From assembly GCA_030374805.1 (NCBI GenBank), contig JARGSG010000042.1, positions 248,001 to 312,000 of the forward strand: a stretch of 64,000 nt of DNA, read 5' to 3'. The notes beneath the pieces are model-generated. The model ran no database searches, had not been told where the DNA came from, and saw only the letters and a program-made list of their open reading frames with translations. How positions within the stretch are numbered: the stretch's first letter is position 1; the number at the start of each line of letters is the position of its first letter. This document shows, one piece after another, positions 10,834 through 19,338 of this stretch. The stretch is from Gracilaria gracilis (taxonomy: Eukaryota > Rhodophyta > Florideophyceae > Gracilariales > Gracilariaceae). Both the position numbers and the translations under genes were made by a program.

Positions 10834-11127
10834 ATGTCCGAGGATGGGACCGCGTGCAGAATCTGCGCACTGCTGGAGTTGGAGATACGTGAAACCGTTC
10901 GCTTGCGGCCACATAAAGGTGTGCGTTGCAATCTGGTGTACAGGTGCGTGTTGAAACGGAGGGCTGGGGTGTATGTACCGGTCGGGGGAGAGGATACACC
11001 CTTTCGGTCAGCGATAGCAGCGCATAAAAAAGCAGCCTGCCTCCGCCACCGCCACCAACACGACCGCGGCACCAGGTGGCCATCGCTTCTCCCGCGCGCA
11101 CGTCGTTTTGGAACGATGAGGAGTTGA
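10834..11127 (+). CDS. Small Arg/Cys-rich hypothetical ORF, 97 aa
   Basis: An ATG frame in a locally G-C rich island (about 10650-11130), with a TATA-like stretch about 105 bases upstream and a strong hairpin between. The product is basic and Cys-containing (TACRICALLELE near the start, CLRHRHQHDRGTRW near the end). I recognise no family. Overlapping frames on the opposite strand are as long, so this may be accidental. Confidence 0.2.
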   Translation: MSEDGTACRICALLELEIRETVRLRPHKGVRCNLVYRCVLKRRAGVYVPVGGEDTPFRSAIAAHKKAACLRHRHQHDRGTRWPSLLPRARRFGTMRS

Positions 11128-11331
11128 TTAAGGTGGTTTATTAAATCAACCCCTAATAAATGGCTGATATGAGGCGTGTTCAATACATGTGGTAAATGCC
11201 TATAGAGAGTTCCTATTTCGAGGGTTTGTATTCTTCTATTCGTATTACGTAAGCAGTTACCTATGTATATATATCCCTATTTGCCGCCGTAGTTCAAAAT
11301 ATGTACCACTTACATACTTACATTGGGTTCG

Positions 11332-11367
11332 AAAACTAGCATGAACGGAAGTACCATGCTAGTTTTT
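11332..11367. repeat. 12-bp inverted repeat
   Basis: AAAACTAGCATG (11332-11343) and CATGCTAGTTTT (11355-11366) with an 11-base loop. Further ACTAGCA-like words follow nearby (11386, 11421), suggesting a small local repeat family. No function is evident. Confidence 0.7.
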
Positions 11368-11890
11368 CTTCCATCCAAACTAGCAATGATGAAATAATCC
11401 TGAATGATTCTTTCCACATAAACTAGCACAAGTGAAAATGTGGATATATTTTCGGAAATTAAGCAGATCTAAATTTGGATAGTTTCAACGGTTCTTCGAT
11501 CATTTTAATTCGGTCATTTTTGACACCAAAATTAGCATTCCGATAACACCGACGAAGTCCCGTACGGTGCTTCTCCTAATCCCCTACTGGCTAGTCCTAT
11601 AGCGTTTTTGCTAGTCCCATACGGTGTGTTAATTGACCTCCCGGTACGGCCCTCTAACTTCCATTTGCCCCATTCTCTGCTTTCCTCTGCTTTCAGGGCC
11701 TCTGCTTTTAAAGCCATGCAAAATCAACCCCCTAATCAAGCTTTTGTTCTTCCCGCTTCCCGCTCTGCTCGGCCGAACAAACATTATATTTGGAAATTTC
11801 TTCACAAACCCCATGCAAACCCACTACCAAACCTCAAACCCCTTCCTTCCTCGCCATTCCCATTCCTACGCAAACCCCAGAAACCGCAAA
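11368..11890. other. Gap upstream of PLE copy A
   Basis: Short repeated phrases resembling CTAGTCCCATACGGTG (11570-11640), then C-rich, CAAACCCC-like sequence grading into true telomere-type repeats from 11891. No gene supported. Confidence 0.4.
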
Positions 11891-11918
11891 GAACCCTAAA
11901 CCCCTAAACCCCTAAACC
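11891..11918. repeat. Short telomere-type repeat tract (CCCCTAAA)
   Basis: Three tandem units of the CCCCTAAA type directly abut the truncated 5' end of PLE copy A. The joint shares CCC with the element (ACCCGAGG), a possible microhomology junction. Confidence 0.8.
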
Positions 11919-12726
11919 CGAGGCTGAACAGCCAGAGTATACCGACGATGAGCTCTTCGACCTTGTGAAGCCTCACTTGAATCAAGTCTTCGCTCCTTAT
12001 CGCAAGAAGATTCAAGTGATGGATGAGAAGATCGCCCGCAGAAGCATCATCCTGGATGAGCTGATGAAGCATCAAGACAACCAGACGCTCCCCAAGTCTA
12101 TTGTCGTTCTTCGTATGCCACAACTTCCCAGCTCCCAGGTCGATGAATTCAGCTCCAAGTTCAAGGATCTAGCCGAGTCGTTCGCCACACAGACACTCGA
12201 CCTCGTCGTCAAAGCCAGAGCACAGGACCTGAAGTCCATAGCAGGCGAGAGGAAAGATCTTTTTGCTGAAGCCGTCGAGAAGTTGGAGGAATCCCTCATG
12301 GAAGCGTACAATGTCGTTCATCAAATGACAAAGTCGCAGATGCCTCCACTTCTTGAACGTTATAAGGAACTTCTCTTGACATCACTTGAGAAAGCCCGGC
12401 TTCAGACCGAACTTAAGAGCTCCTTTGGTAACTTCGTGGATAATGAGAAGAAGAATGCCGGTCTCCTGAAGAGATCCGCTGCCGAGGCCGATGAAGAGGA
12501 GGCCCCGCAAGGGGTCGATCGGCTGCGGAAGGAGATCCAGGCGCTTAAGAAGGATATCAAATCCCTTAAGACTTCTTATATCCCCCCCAAGACCCCCAAA
12601 CCCCAGGGTGGTAAGCCCAAACCTAAAGCTGGTAAGGGTAAGCAGGGGAAAGCGAAGACCAAAGGAAAGCCGAAGCCGAAAAACGGGAAGCAAGGCGCCG
12701 CCGGACGGGGCGCCAAGCAAAATTAA
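11917..12726 (+). CDS. PLE ORF1, 5'-truncated (copy A)
   Basis: Open from the telomere joint, without the first ~25 codons present in the copy at 48055-48942. It encodes a helical, heptad-rich region followed by a Lys/Pro/Gly-rich basic tail (from about 12580, GGKPKPKAGKGKQGKAK). It probably coats element RNA, as ORF1-type proteins of other retroelements do; that role is inferred. It ends 44 bases before ORF2. It has no ATG of its own at the joint. Confidence 0.7.
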   Translation, partial: PEAEQPEYTDDELFDLVKPHLNQVFAPYRKKIQVMDEKIARRSIILDELMKHQDNQTLPKSIVVLRMPQLPSSQVDEFSSKFKDLAESFATQTLDLVVKARAQDLKSIAGERKDLFAEAVEKLEESLMEAYNVVHQMTKSQMPPLLERYKELLLTSLEKARLQTELKSSFGNFVDNEKKNAGLLKRSAAEADEEEAPQGVDRLRKEIQALKKDIKSLKTSYIPPKTPKPQGGKPKPKAGKGKQGKAKTKGKPKPKNGKQGAAGRGAKQN

Positions 12727-14241
12727 ACCGTTCACGGCCTAGGAAACCCCATTCCTTCAAGTCTCAAGAAATGAAGTACAACCCACCGGTTGGAATCAAC
12801 GACAAGGACGTACCATATGAAGTCAAGAAGGTACTGTCTGTCGGTGGTGGCTTCGTTCTTAGAACACCGCTGAAAGTTTGTCTTCAAGACACAGTGGATC
12901 AAGTGTTCAAGGCTTTAGGAAAGGGGCCAGGGAGAGTCGACATCCCAACCAACATACGTGTGAAAGGAAAGATTGAGAGACAAGTCACACGTATGGGGAT
13001 TGAGCGACCTCCCTCCTTGCATCTAACATTGATGCGAGGAATCAAGTACATCAAGAAGATGGGTTGGGTCGTCAAAGCAGCAGATAAGAACCTCGGGCTC
13101 ACGCTAATGAGTCGCGAGTTCTATGACGACTTGGTGCATAAGGAGATTCACGAGGGTGCATTCTCTGAGGTCAGTTCCTTCCCCCATGAAGGGCTCCTCA
13201 GTAACCTCAAGATGATCCTTGACATATGCTTCCAGAAGCCTCGGTACATCAAGAAAATGATGAAGTATGCCGAGAGCGCCAAGGAACCAGCCCCCTTCTA
13301 TGTACTACCGAAGATCCACAAGCCGACGGTCAAGTCTAGACCGATCACCGCCTCACATTCATATATCACAGGTGGTCTGTCTAGACAATTGAGTGCCCTC
13401 CTCAACAAAGAGGTGCTCAAGATACCAGCCATTTCAGTGAATAGCTGGCAGACCGTACGGCAATTGGAACATATACGCCTACCCTCGGACTGTGTCTTCC
13501 TGACATATGACGTGGAAAGGTGTTACCCCACAATCGACATCAAGGACGCCATTCGAGTGTTGGTCCGTGAACTACCCAAAGTGTTCATGGCTAACAATGG
13601 CTTTTGGTGTCGAGTGCTACAGTTCATCATGAATCACAACTATGTTTTTGATGGACATGGGGTACATAGGCAGGTAATTGGAACAGCGACAGGGACAGCA
13701 GTAGCCCCTGCCTTCGCTAACCTTTACTTGTTCTATAAGTTCCGAAGGATCTTCAAGGAATTTGTCAGAGGAGTTATCATAAATCGTCGTTACATTGATG
13801 ATGGACTGGTAATTACTCGGGACAGGGAGACTGCTGACAACCTCATGCAAAGGCTGAACACTTGTTCTAACCTGCGTATGACTTGGGATATCAGTAACAA
13901 GAAGGCAGTCTACCTGGACCTGGAGATACACAAAGGACGGAGGTTCTTCTTCCACAACATTGTGGATATACGGGTGTACACCAAGCCCATCTCCAAGTTC
14001 CTGTATCTCCACGGCAAATCCAACCATCCCACGCATACGTTCACCGGTATAGTCAAAGGAGAAATGATTCGATATCTCCGCAACACCAGTGATGAACGTA
14101 CGTGGAAGGCCAAGGTGGCTCGGCTATTCCGGATGCTGGCACAGCGAGGATACACTGGAAAGTATCTACGTGCCGCGCTGGACTATGTCAGCTACCGTGA
14201 CAGGGCGAAATACCTCGAACGAGCCACTCCGAAGGACCCGC
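11917..14241 (+). mobile_element. Penelope-like element, copy A (both ends truncated)
   Basis: Copy A starts inside ORF1 at a telomeric repeat and loses similarity to copies B and C inside ORF2 after base 14241. It therefore lacks the palindrome array, TATA box and hammerhead ribozyme found near the 3' ends of B and C. Point differences from B and C show it is the older copy. Confidence 0.85.
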
Positions 14242-14345
14242 TCTCATTGGCGTCCTACATGGGTTTCTCTCATTGGACACCACAACCCACGCAGACACGG
14301 AGAAACATGAATTCGCCAACAAGATTCTCGACTCTCCCATTATAA
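12771..14345 (+). CDS. PLE reverse transcriptase ORF2, chimeric 3' end (copy A)
   Basis: The frame starts at ATG 12771, 44 bases after ORF1. Penelope-type RT motifs in order: VKAADKNLGLTLM (about residue 105), FYVLPKIHKP and SRPITASH (about 180-200), YDVERCYP with catalytic Asp 247, GTATGTAVAPAFANLY, RRYIDDGLVI with catalytic Asp pair 343-344, YLDLEIHKG, and SNHPTHTF, the HPxH signature of PLEs. No GIY-YIG nuclease follows, which places it with the endonuclease-deficient, telomere-associated PLEs (Athena/Coprina type). Residues after KDP (base 14241) are unrelated to copies B and C, so the last ~35 residues are non-native. Catalytic residues are intact but the copy lacks its proper 3' end. 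Confidence 0.85.
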   Translation: MKYNPPVGINDKDVPYEVKKVLSVGGGFVLRTPLKVCLQDTVDQVFKALGKGPGRVDIPTNIRVKGKIERQVTRMGIERPPSLHLTLMRGIKYIKKMGWVVKAADKNLGLTLMSREFYDDLVHKEIHEGAFSEVSSFPHEGLLSNLKMILDICFQKPRYIKKMMKYAESAKEPAPFYVLPKIHKPTVKSRPITASHSYITGGLSRQLSALLNKEVLKIPAISVNSWQTVRQLEHIRLPSDCVFLTYDVERCYPTIDIKDAIRVLVRELPKVFMANNGFWCRVLQFIMNHNYVFDGHGVHRQVIGTATGTAVAPAFANLYLFYKFRRIFKEFVRGVIINRRYIDDGLVITRDRETADNLMQRLNTCSNLRMTWDISNKKAVYLDLEIHKGRRFFFHNIVDIRVYTKPISKFLYLHGKSNHPTHTFTGIVKGEMIRYLRNTSDERTWKAKVARLFRMLAQRGYTGKYLRAALDYVSYRDRAKYLERATPKDPLSLASYMGFSHWTPQPTQTRRNMNSPTRFSTLPL

Positions 14346-14695
14346 AGAGTGAATTGGAAAAGCTTCCGTCAGGGTCGTCTTTGGATATATCTTTGGAGCG
14401 AATGACTGCGCTTCTCATTTCCGAGTGCCGCTCTGCGTCCAGAGCCGATTTCAACTGGAGTAATTTCGTCCTCGGTACCGCTCGTCCTACTCAGACAGAG
14501 TCTGGTCCGCCAAAAACACAACCTTTAGTGACGAACAACTTCAAAATCTGTATCACTTTAGAACAACACAACACATGCACAGCTATGCATACAAAAACAT
14601 ACAAAACATACAACGCCGCAAAACGTTGTGCACCAGCACAACGCCTCTGCGCAAAAAACACGCAAAACCTTGTGCCTATAGCTATAGAAGCGTAG
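14242..14695 (+). other. Unassigned coding-like stretch after PLE A
   Basis: A frame covering about 14252-14520 reads HEFANKILDSPIIKSELEKL and NWSNFVLGT, a plausible helical protein piece, but it has no ATG in context. The rest, to 14695, is CA-rich. It may be an exon or the target into which PLE A was joined. Confidence 0.25.
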
Positions 14696-16240
14696 AGTCT
14701 ACTGGGAAGACCTAACTCAGTGCTACGCTCAGTTGCATGTTTCTTGTAGCAACTTTATACGTGTACACGTACTTTGCTGAGGTCTCAGTGAGACTGTCTG
14801 ACATGATTTAGTAGCAGCGGGGCGCGTAAGAGAGTCCAGTGACTTTCGAGGGGAGTAAGACCGGCGTTATGCATGAATGCAATCAGGTTTAGGCTTGACA
14901 GTTGTCCAAGCTTGCCACCTTGCACAGTATTCAACCCAAAAGGCAATAGGTAACGTGTGACGCGGGAAGTGAGCATGTCACGAGATAATGATAAAAATGT
15001 TTTCGGCCCCAAATAAACTTTTTGTTGTTGAAGAACGCGGGTGTGAACTTCCAGAATCCTTTCGAAAGCCTTTTCTTCGCCAGTAAAGGTACGGCAAGAA
15101 CCAAGAAGCTTCTAGGTCGGGAGACAAAAATGTCGTACAAATACCGATGTGTGGGGTCCGCCTGGTAGAGGGAGCGCGCGAGGGCTCAACGTAAGCGGGA
15201 AAAACACACAACCAATATGGTAGTAGGGCACCTGAAACCCGCAGAGGCAAACGACGGGGCAACTAGTCTAGACCGTGTAGGTGTATGGTAGTAGACGTTG
15301 ATGCGCGGTAAAACCTGAATAGTAATAGAGTAGCAAGTGACCAAGACGGTATAGTTACTGCCCTAATGGTGCCTGACTTTACAATACCCGAGGGGGAAGG
15401 CAAGGTGCACCGCAATATATACAATGTGCACCAACGCCGTTTTCTCATGCAGGCATGACGTCATCGTCTGCGCCCATGACCTACTGTCATGGGCCAGCAA
15501 GGTTAAGCTAAAATAAAATTGAAATTATAAATTATAAATTATAAACTATAAAATACAGAATACCAATTGGGTGCCGTGGAGCCAGCAAGGCGAGTACGTA
15601 GGCCCACGTGGCACCAACCAACTGAGGTCTCATTGTACTACAGTCTTTCTTGGAGTGATAAGCCGTGGCCAACGTGGCTACCATCCATCCAGCTTCACAC
15701 AAAAGAACCCAATTCAGAAATTGTGTACAGGCTTTTCGTAGCGTTTGACCTTGTTCAATGAGACGCTGACGTATGGCGTATTTTCCGACACTTTCTCCTT
15801 TTTCCCTTTCTGATTCCCACTTTTCGCGGAATTCTTTTCTTTCTTGCCTTACTATCGTGTACTCGTCACCGTTCTCTAGGATTCATCACCTAAATACGTG
15901 GTAACGTTAGGACCACCCGTCCCCTCTCTACGCTACGTAGTGATGGCTGGACGTTGGGTTTTCTCCCGACTTAATGGTGTCCTGCCAGACACGCCGTGTT
16001 CGCTGACTGTCATCCAAGAGACGAAGATATTGGACTTCACTGTTCTTTTTCCATGCTTTTGGCTTTCATTTCAGTATCTATTTATAGTGTCGTGAGACTC
16101 TAATTTGTACTATTTTATGTACATACTTTATGTTTTTGACTGCAGTTGTGGTTGTTCTATCTGCACGACGGAAGTGGTTGTATAACAGTAAACTAGAATA
16201 AGAACACTTTTCGTTTGTTCTGGTTCTTTGGAGCAAATTT
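14696..16240. other. Gap with no supported gene
   Basis: About 1.5 kb. Several 60-95 aa frames exist on both strands without motifs. A short AT microsatellite (AAATTATAAATTATAAATTA and similar) sits at 15522-15553. I see nothing else I can support. Confidence 0.4.
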
Positions 16241-16423
16241 TTACTCCTTAATAATAAACTCTCTTGTTCTGGCCTCATTAATGAGTTCCGAATGAGTACC
16301 CACAATTTTAGCCAATGCGCGCGCGTATGGTTGGAAAATGTTATCGAGAGCCACACAAAACGAACTGTACAAGTCGTCAGGCAAGCCGGCCAGATAGCAG
16401 AAATATTTAAGGGATTTCACCAT
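16241..16423 (-). CDS. Possible small ORF or last exon, 60 aa
   Basis: From ATG 16423 the frame reads MVKSLKYFCYLAGLPDD and continues with a natural-looking composition to a stop at 16241. It is also open upstream to about 16480, so it may be the last exon of a spliced gene diverging from the zinc-finger gene at 16577. No family recognised. Confidence 0.25.
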   Translation of the reverse strand: MVKSLKYFCYLAGLPDDLYSSFCVALDNIFQPYARALAKIVGTHSELINEARTREFIIKE

Positions 16424-16576
16424 GCCAATGCCGAATACGATAGCACAACGAGCTCTTCCTCGCGACTCAGGCTCCAAAGTGTAACACTCCCCGACTCCCT
16501 CACCGCTATTCCAGTTCAGGCACTTCAGCTATCACACCGGTAATACTTTACACAACCGAAACTATCAACCAGCGTC

Positions 16577-16889
16577 ATGGAGGGAGAACAGAAAAAGCAA
16601 CCTAGGTACTGCCCAAGTTGTGGACAGTAAGTTCCAAGTATCTTGCGGTCTTCTACCGTTAAATATGTTCTGACCCGTCTTCAGAGAGTTTCTATCCGGA
16701 AAGACCCGTAAGTTCATCGGATGAGAAGGTCCCCATTTCATTCGGAGTCTTTTTTGGAGACATAATGACTGACATTACCTCGTTTTGTATGCAGCAGCTT
16801 ACCGAGCCCACACGCGTACCTGCAAGAGCAATACCCCCAAGAAAACGAAACCTACTTCGACGACAACCGTGTCATCTTCGCAAAAGTAA
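16577..16889 (+). CDS. Small C2HC zinc-finger protein, two introns predicted
   Basis: No single frame is long, but splicing two short introns gives a coherent 55-aa protein. Exon 1 is 16577-16626. Intron 1 (16627-16684, 58 nt) runs GTAAGT...TTCAG. Exon 2 is 16685-16707. Intron 2 (16708-16794, 87 nt) runs GTAAGT...TGCAG. Exon 3 is 16795-16889 with a TAA stop. The joined product reads CPSCGQEFLSGKTPAYRAH then TRTC: a CxxC...HxxxC zinc knuckle assembled from all three exons, followed by a Lys/Thr/Ser-rich tail. The finger appears only after splicing, and both donors are GTAAGT, which supports the model. The role is unknown; such fingers bind nucleic acid or protein. A second acceptor at 16797 is possible but shifts the frame. 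Confidence 0.6.
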
Positions 16890-17314
16890 CGAACGAAAGT
16901 TTCGATGGCACAAGGAAACCATTCGTGCTTTACTGACAAGTGAATCAATTCATCACTATATTTTGCATCTGCTTGGCTTTGTTACTCCTGGTATCTGAAA
17001 TAGATTCTCATTTAACGATTTCGCGAATGTGTTAGACTTTTAAAGATGGTAGTGGAATTAAATTGGGTTAGGCATATGTTGTTAATATTGTTGACCTCTT
17101 CTGCGTTAAATCAAGAGCGGCAACACAACAGGTTTGCAATACGATGCATAAATTTGGTCGTAGATTGTGGAGACGTTAGGGTCTGATTGAATTTACTGTG
17201 TTTGAGGTCAATGCAGTATTCCGTGGTGGGAGGCTACGACTAAAGTTCGTATTCGTATTGTTAATACTGAAACTTTACAGCGTACCTTCAAGCAATGTGT
17301 TTGTACGGCAGCGT
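16890..17314. other. Gap with no supported gene
   Basis: A-T rich spacer between the zinc-finger gene and the 3' end of the kinase gene on the opposite strand. It presumably holds the 3' ends of both. No repeat or RNA feature seen. Confidence 0.4.
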
Positions 17315-18697
17315 TCAGTGTTCACAGTCCCGGTAGACGGGGAACTCTAGCTCCTTCCGAAAATTGCGACGGCCACAATCCTCAGAATGGCGGAAGAGGT
17401 CGTACATCACTAACCGTAGTTGGATGGCTAGTAACCCATCCACAAAATTGACTAGTTCTCTAAGTCGTTCCATGCTCTCGAATTCTGACCACAGCTCTAG
17501 GTACAAGTCAAGATCCTCCGTTTTGCCACCACACCTCTCAGAAAAGTCAAGCGCGTCTAGAAAGGGAACATCCCACCGGGTGTACGCAAAGTCAATGAAT
17601 ATCAGCTTAGATTGTTCAGCTGGAATAATGTTCACAGGACACAAATCACCATGAACCAAGGCTAATGGCACTTTGTATTCGGCAATGTTGTTCAGTACAT
17701 TGTGCACATGGCTCAAGTACATTTCTTTGTAACAGCCTTTATATTCAGAGTTGCCTACATTTTCCATACCACGCTCCTGAGCACACTGCCAGTCGGGATC
17801 TTCAACCATTTCCTTCACGCGAGAGATCCATTTTTCTCTGTTCATTAATGGAAGCCCAGTCTCCAGAATTTCATCTTTTTTCGACAAAGACTGTATCTGG
17901 ACTTTGCCCCATGTCAATAGGATGTTTCGAAACAACTGCACGTCCAACTTTGCAAGATCATCCATATCCGACAAGGTACGTCCATAATCTCTCATCAACA
18001 GAATATTGTTCGCAACATCAAAGGCTAAAGGTTTCGGAAAGGTCTCAGGCATTACTTGACTCAGACCTAACGTCGTGCTTGTTTCATGATTAAAAGCTTG
18101 TGGTAGCATAGCCTTCATAAAAAACTTTGATCCACATCGAGTGTGTGCCACTAGAAGGCAGCTTTGCGAACCGTTCCTTTTTTGGAGGATATATTCCGGT
18201 CCAATTTCGTATCCATGCTCTAGAAGAACTCCTGTGATCCACGCAGCAGCGCCATCAAACCATCCTGCTTTTGAGTATGGATAGAGGCGGTTTAAATGAA
18301 TGTCAAGACCATCGGTCGCATACTGTTTCAGATATCGTGCAACAGCAGGTGTGCGCGGATCAATGCAGATTTCGCCAGTTTCGCTTTTCCGGACCCAGCC
18401 CAATTCATTCATTTTATCTGACAGTGCGTAGCGAGGGATATCAAACACCAGCAATTGAACTTTGTAGAATGGCCCATTTAGTACTTCACACTCCGATCGC
18501 AACAAGACTATATCAAACGGCAAGCATAACTGCTTTCGAACGTAGATTCCAAGTTTGTCTAGTTCAATGTCTATTGCATCATGATACACAATGGAAGGAA
18601 GTTGTGATGGGCTGCCTTTCCATGTGAGAACGCTTTGATTGCCAGGATGCACAATAAGGACATAGTAGCAGTTGCCGGAACGTTTTGCATCGGACAT
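17315..18697 (-). CDS. Nudix-like plus APH/choline-kinase-like protein, 460 aa
   Basis: The start is set at ATG 18697 (MSDAKRSGNCYYV). The frame is open about 33 codons further but has no earlier ATG. Residues 1-110 have the order of a degenerate Nudix fold (VLIVHPGNQSVLTWKG, later VQLLVFDIP) but no recognisable catalytic Nudix box. The C-terminal half is an aminoglycoside phosphotransferase-type kinase domain: LALVHGDLCPVN at about residue 347 (Brenner motif H-G-D-x4-N) and IFIDFAYTRWD at about 367 (metal-binding Asp). Family members phosphorylate small molecules; the substrate here cannot be read. The gene at 53826-55403 has the same two-part plan, and a fragment of this gene lies at 8540-8880. 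Its upstream region is shared with the divergent giant ORF. Confidence 0.75.
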   Translation of the reverse strand: MSDAKRSGNCYYVLIVHPGNQSVLTWKGSPSQLPSIVYHDAIDIELDKLGIYVRKQLCLPFDIVLLRSECEVLNGPFYKVQLLVFDIPRYALSDKMNELGWVRKSETGEICIDPRTPAVARYLKQYATDGLDIHLNRLYPYSKAGWFDGAAAWITGVLLEHGYEIGPEYILQKRNGSQSCLLVAHTRCGSKFFMKAMLPQAFNHETSTTLGLSQVMPETFPKPLAFDVANNILLMRDYGRTLSDMDDLAKLDVQLFRNILLTWGKVQIQSLSKKDEILETGLPLMNREKWISRVKEMVEDPDWQCAQERGMENVGNSEYKGCYKEMYLSHVHNVLNNIAEYKVPLALVHGDLCPVNIIPAEQSKLIFIDFAYTRWDVPFLDALDFSERCGGKTEDLDLYLELWSEFESMERLRELVNFVDGLLAIQLRLVMYDLFRHSEDCGRRNFRKELEFPVYRDCEH

Positions 18698-19338
18698 AAT
18701 GTGCGGATGGAAGTTTAGGTTTAGGCAAAGAGAATAAAAGGCACTCAACCGGCGACCACAAACCTTGTAACCACTGACCGGACCTGTTCGAGACACGCAG
18801 GCACGAAAACACGGTTCTATTTTTGCACAGTGACAGCGGCCACGATGACACCTAAAACAGCGTGGGGACGACGATGGAAAAAATAACCACCGCAGCCAAT
18901 GGAGACTGCACTATAACGAAGGTCGATGGTCTCGCCAATCGTGGCAGCGACGGGGACAATCGTGGACTCAAGAGTGACAGTTGTCCTTGTGGCGACAGCG
19001 AAGATCACAGCTAGCCACACAGCGACTACAGCTACCAACGGAACCTCACCGAGCAGTGGTCCTTCGCCATACATGAGCGGTACACGTGGTCATTTCAACC
19101 AAACAGAAATTGTCGTGTACTACGTGGATGGGAAGAAATGGGCGATCCACGTGGCATAATCAAGCTCGGTCGAGAATGTCTTCAGCTCTACAATTATAAC
19201 TGCTTTAGACGGCGCCGTAGAGCTGCGTGCCGCAGAGCTATGCCTTTGCGTCTTTAGTTTCCGAAACCTTACCACCAAGATCAAGACATACACCCCTCCA
19301 GAAAGGTTTTCGAAATAGGCATATTGTCAAAAGCTACG
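18698..19338. promoter_or_regulatory. Divergent promoter region containing one dispersed hairpin
   Basis: This 640-bp interval separates the divergent kinase (-) and giant ORF (+). It must hold both promoters. No strong TATA box is seen. The hairpin at 19115-19156 is the one conserved sequence recognised. Confidence 0.45.
19115..19156 (+). promoter_or_regulatory. Dispersed ACGTGGAT/ATCCACGT hairpin
   Basis: GTGTACTACGTGGAT (from 19115) and ATCCACGTGGCA (to 19156) enclose a loop containing GGAAGAAATGGGC. The stem is 8 bp (19122-19129 with 19145-19152) and the loop 15 nt. It ends 182 bases before the ATG of the giant ORF, in the same sense as that gene. It belongs to the hairpin family found at 28018, 32020, 33742 and 35744. 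Confidence 0.75.
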
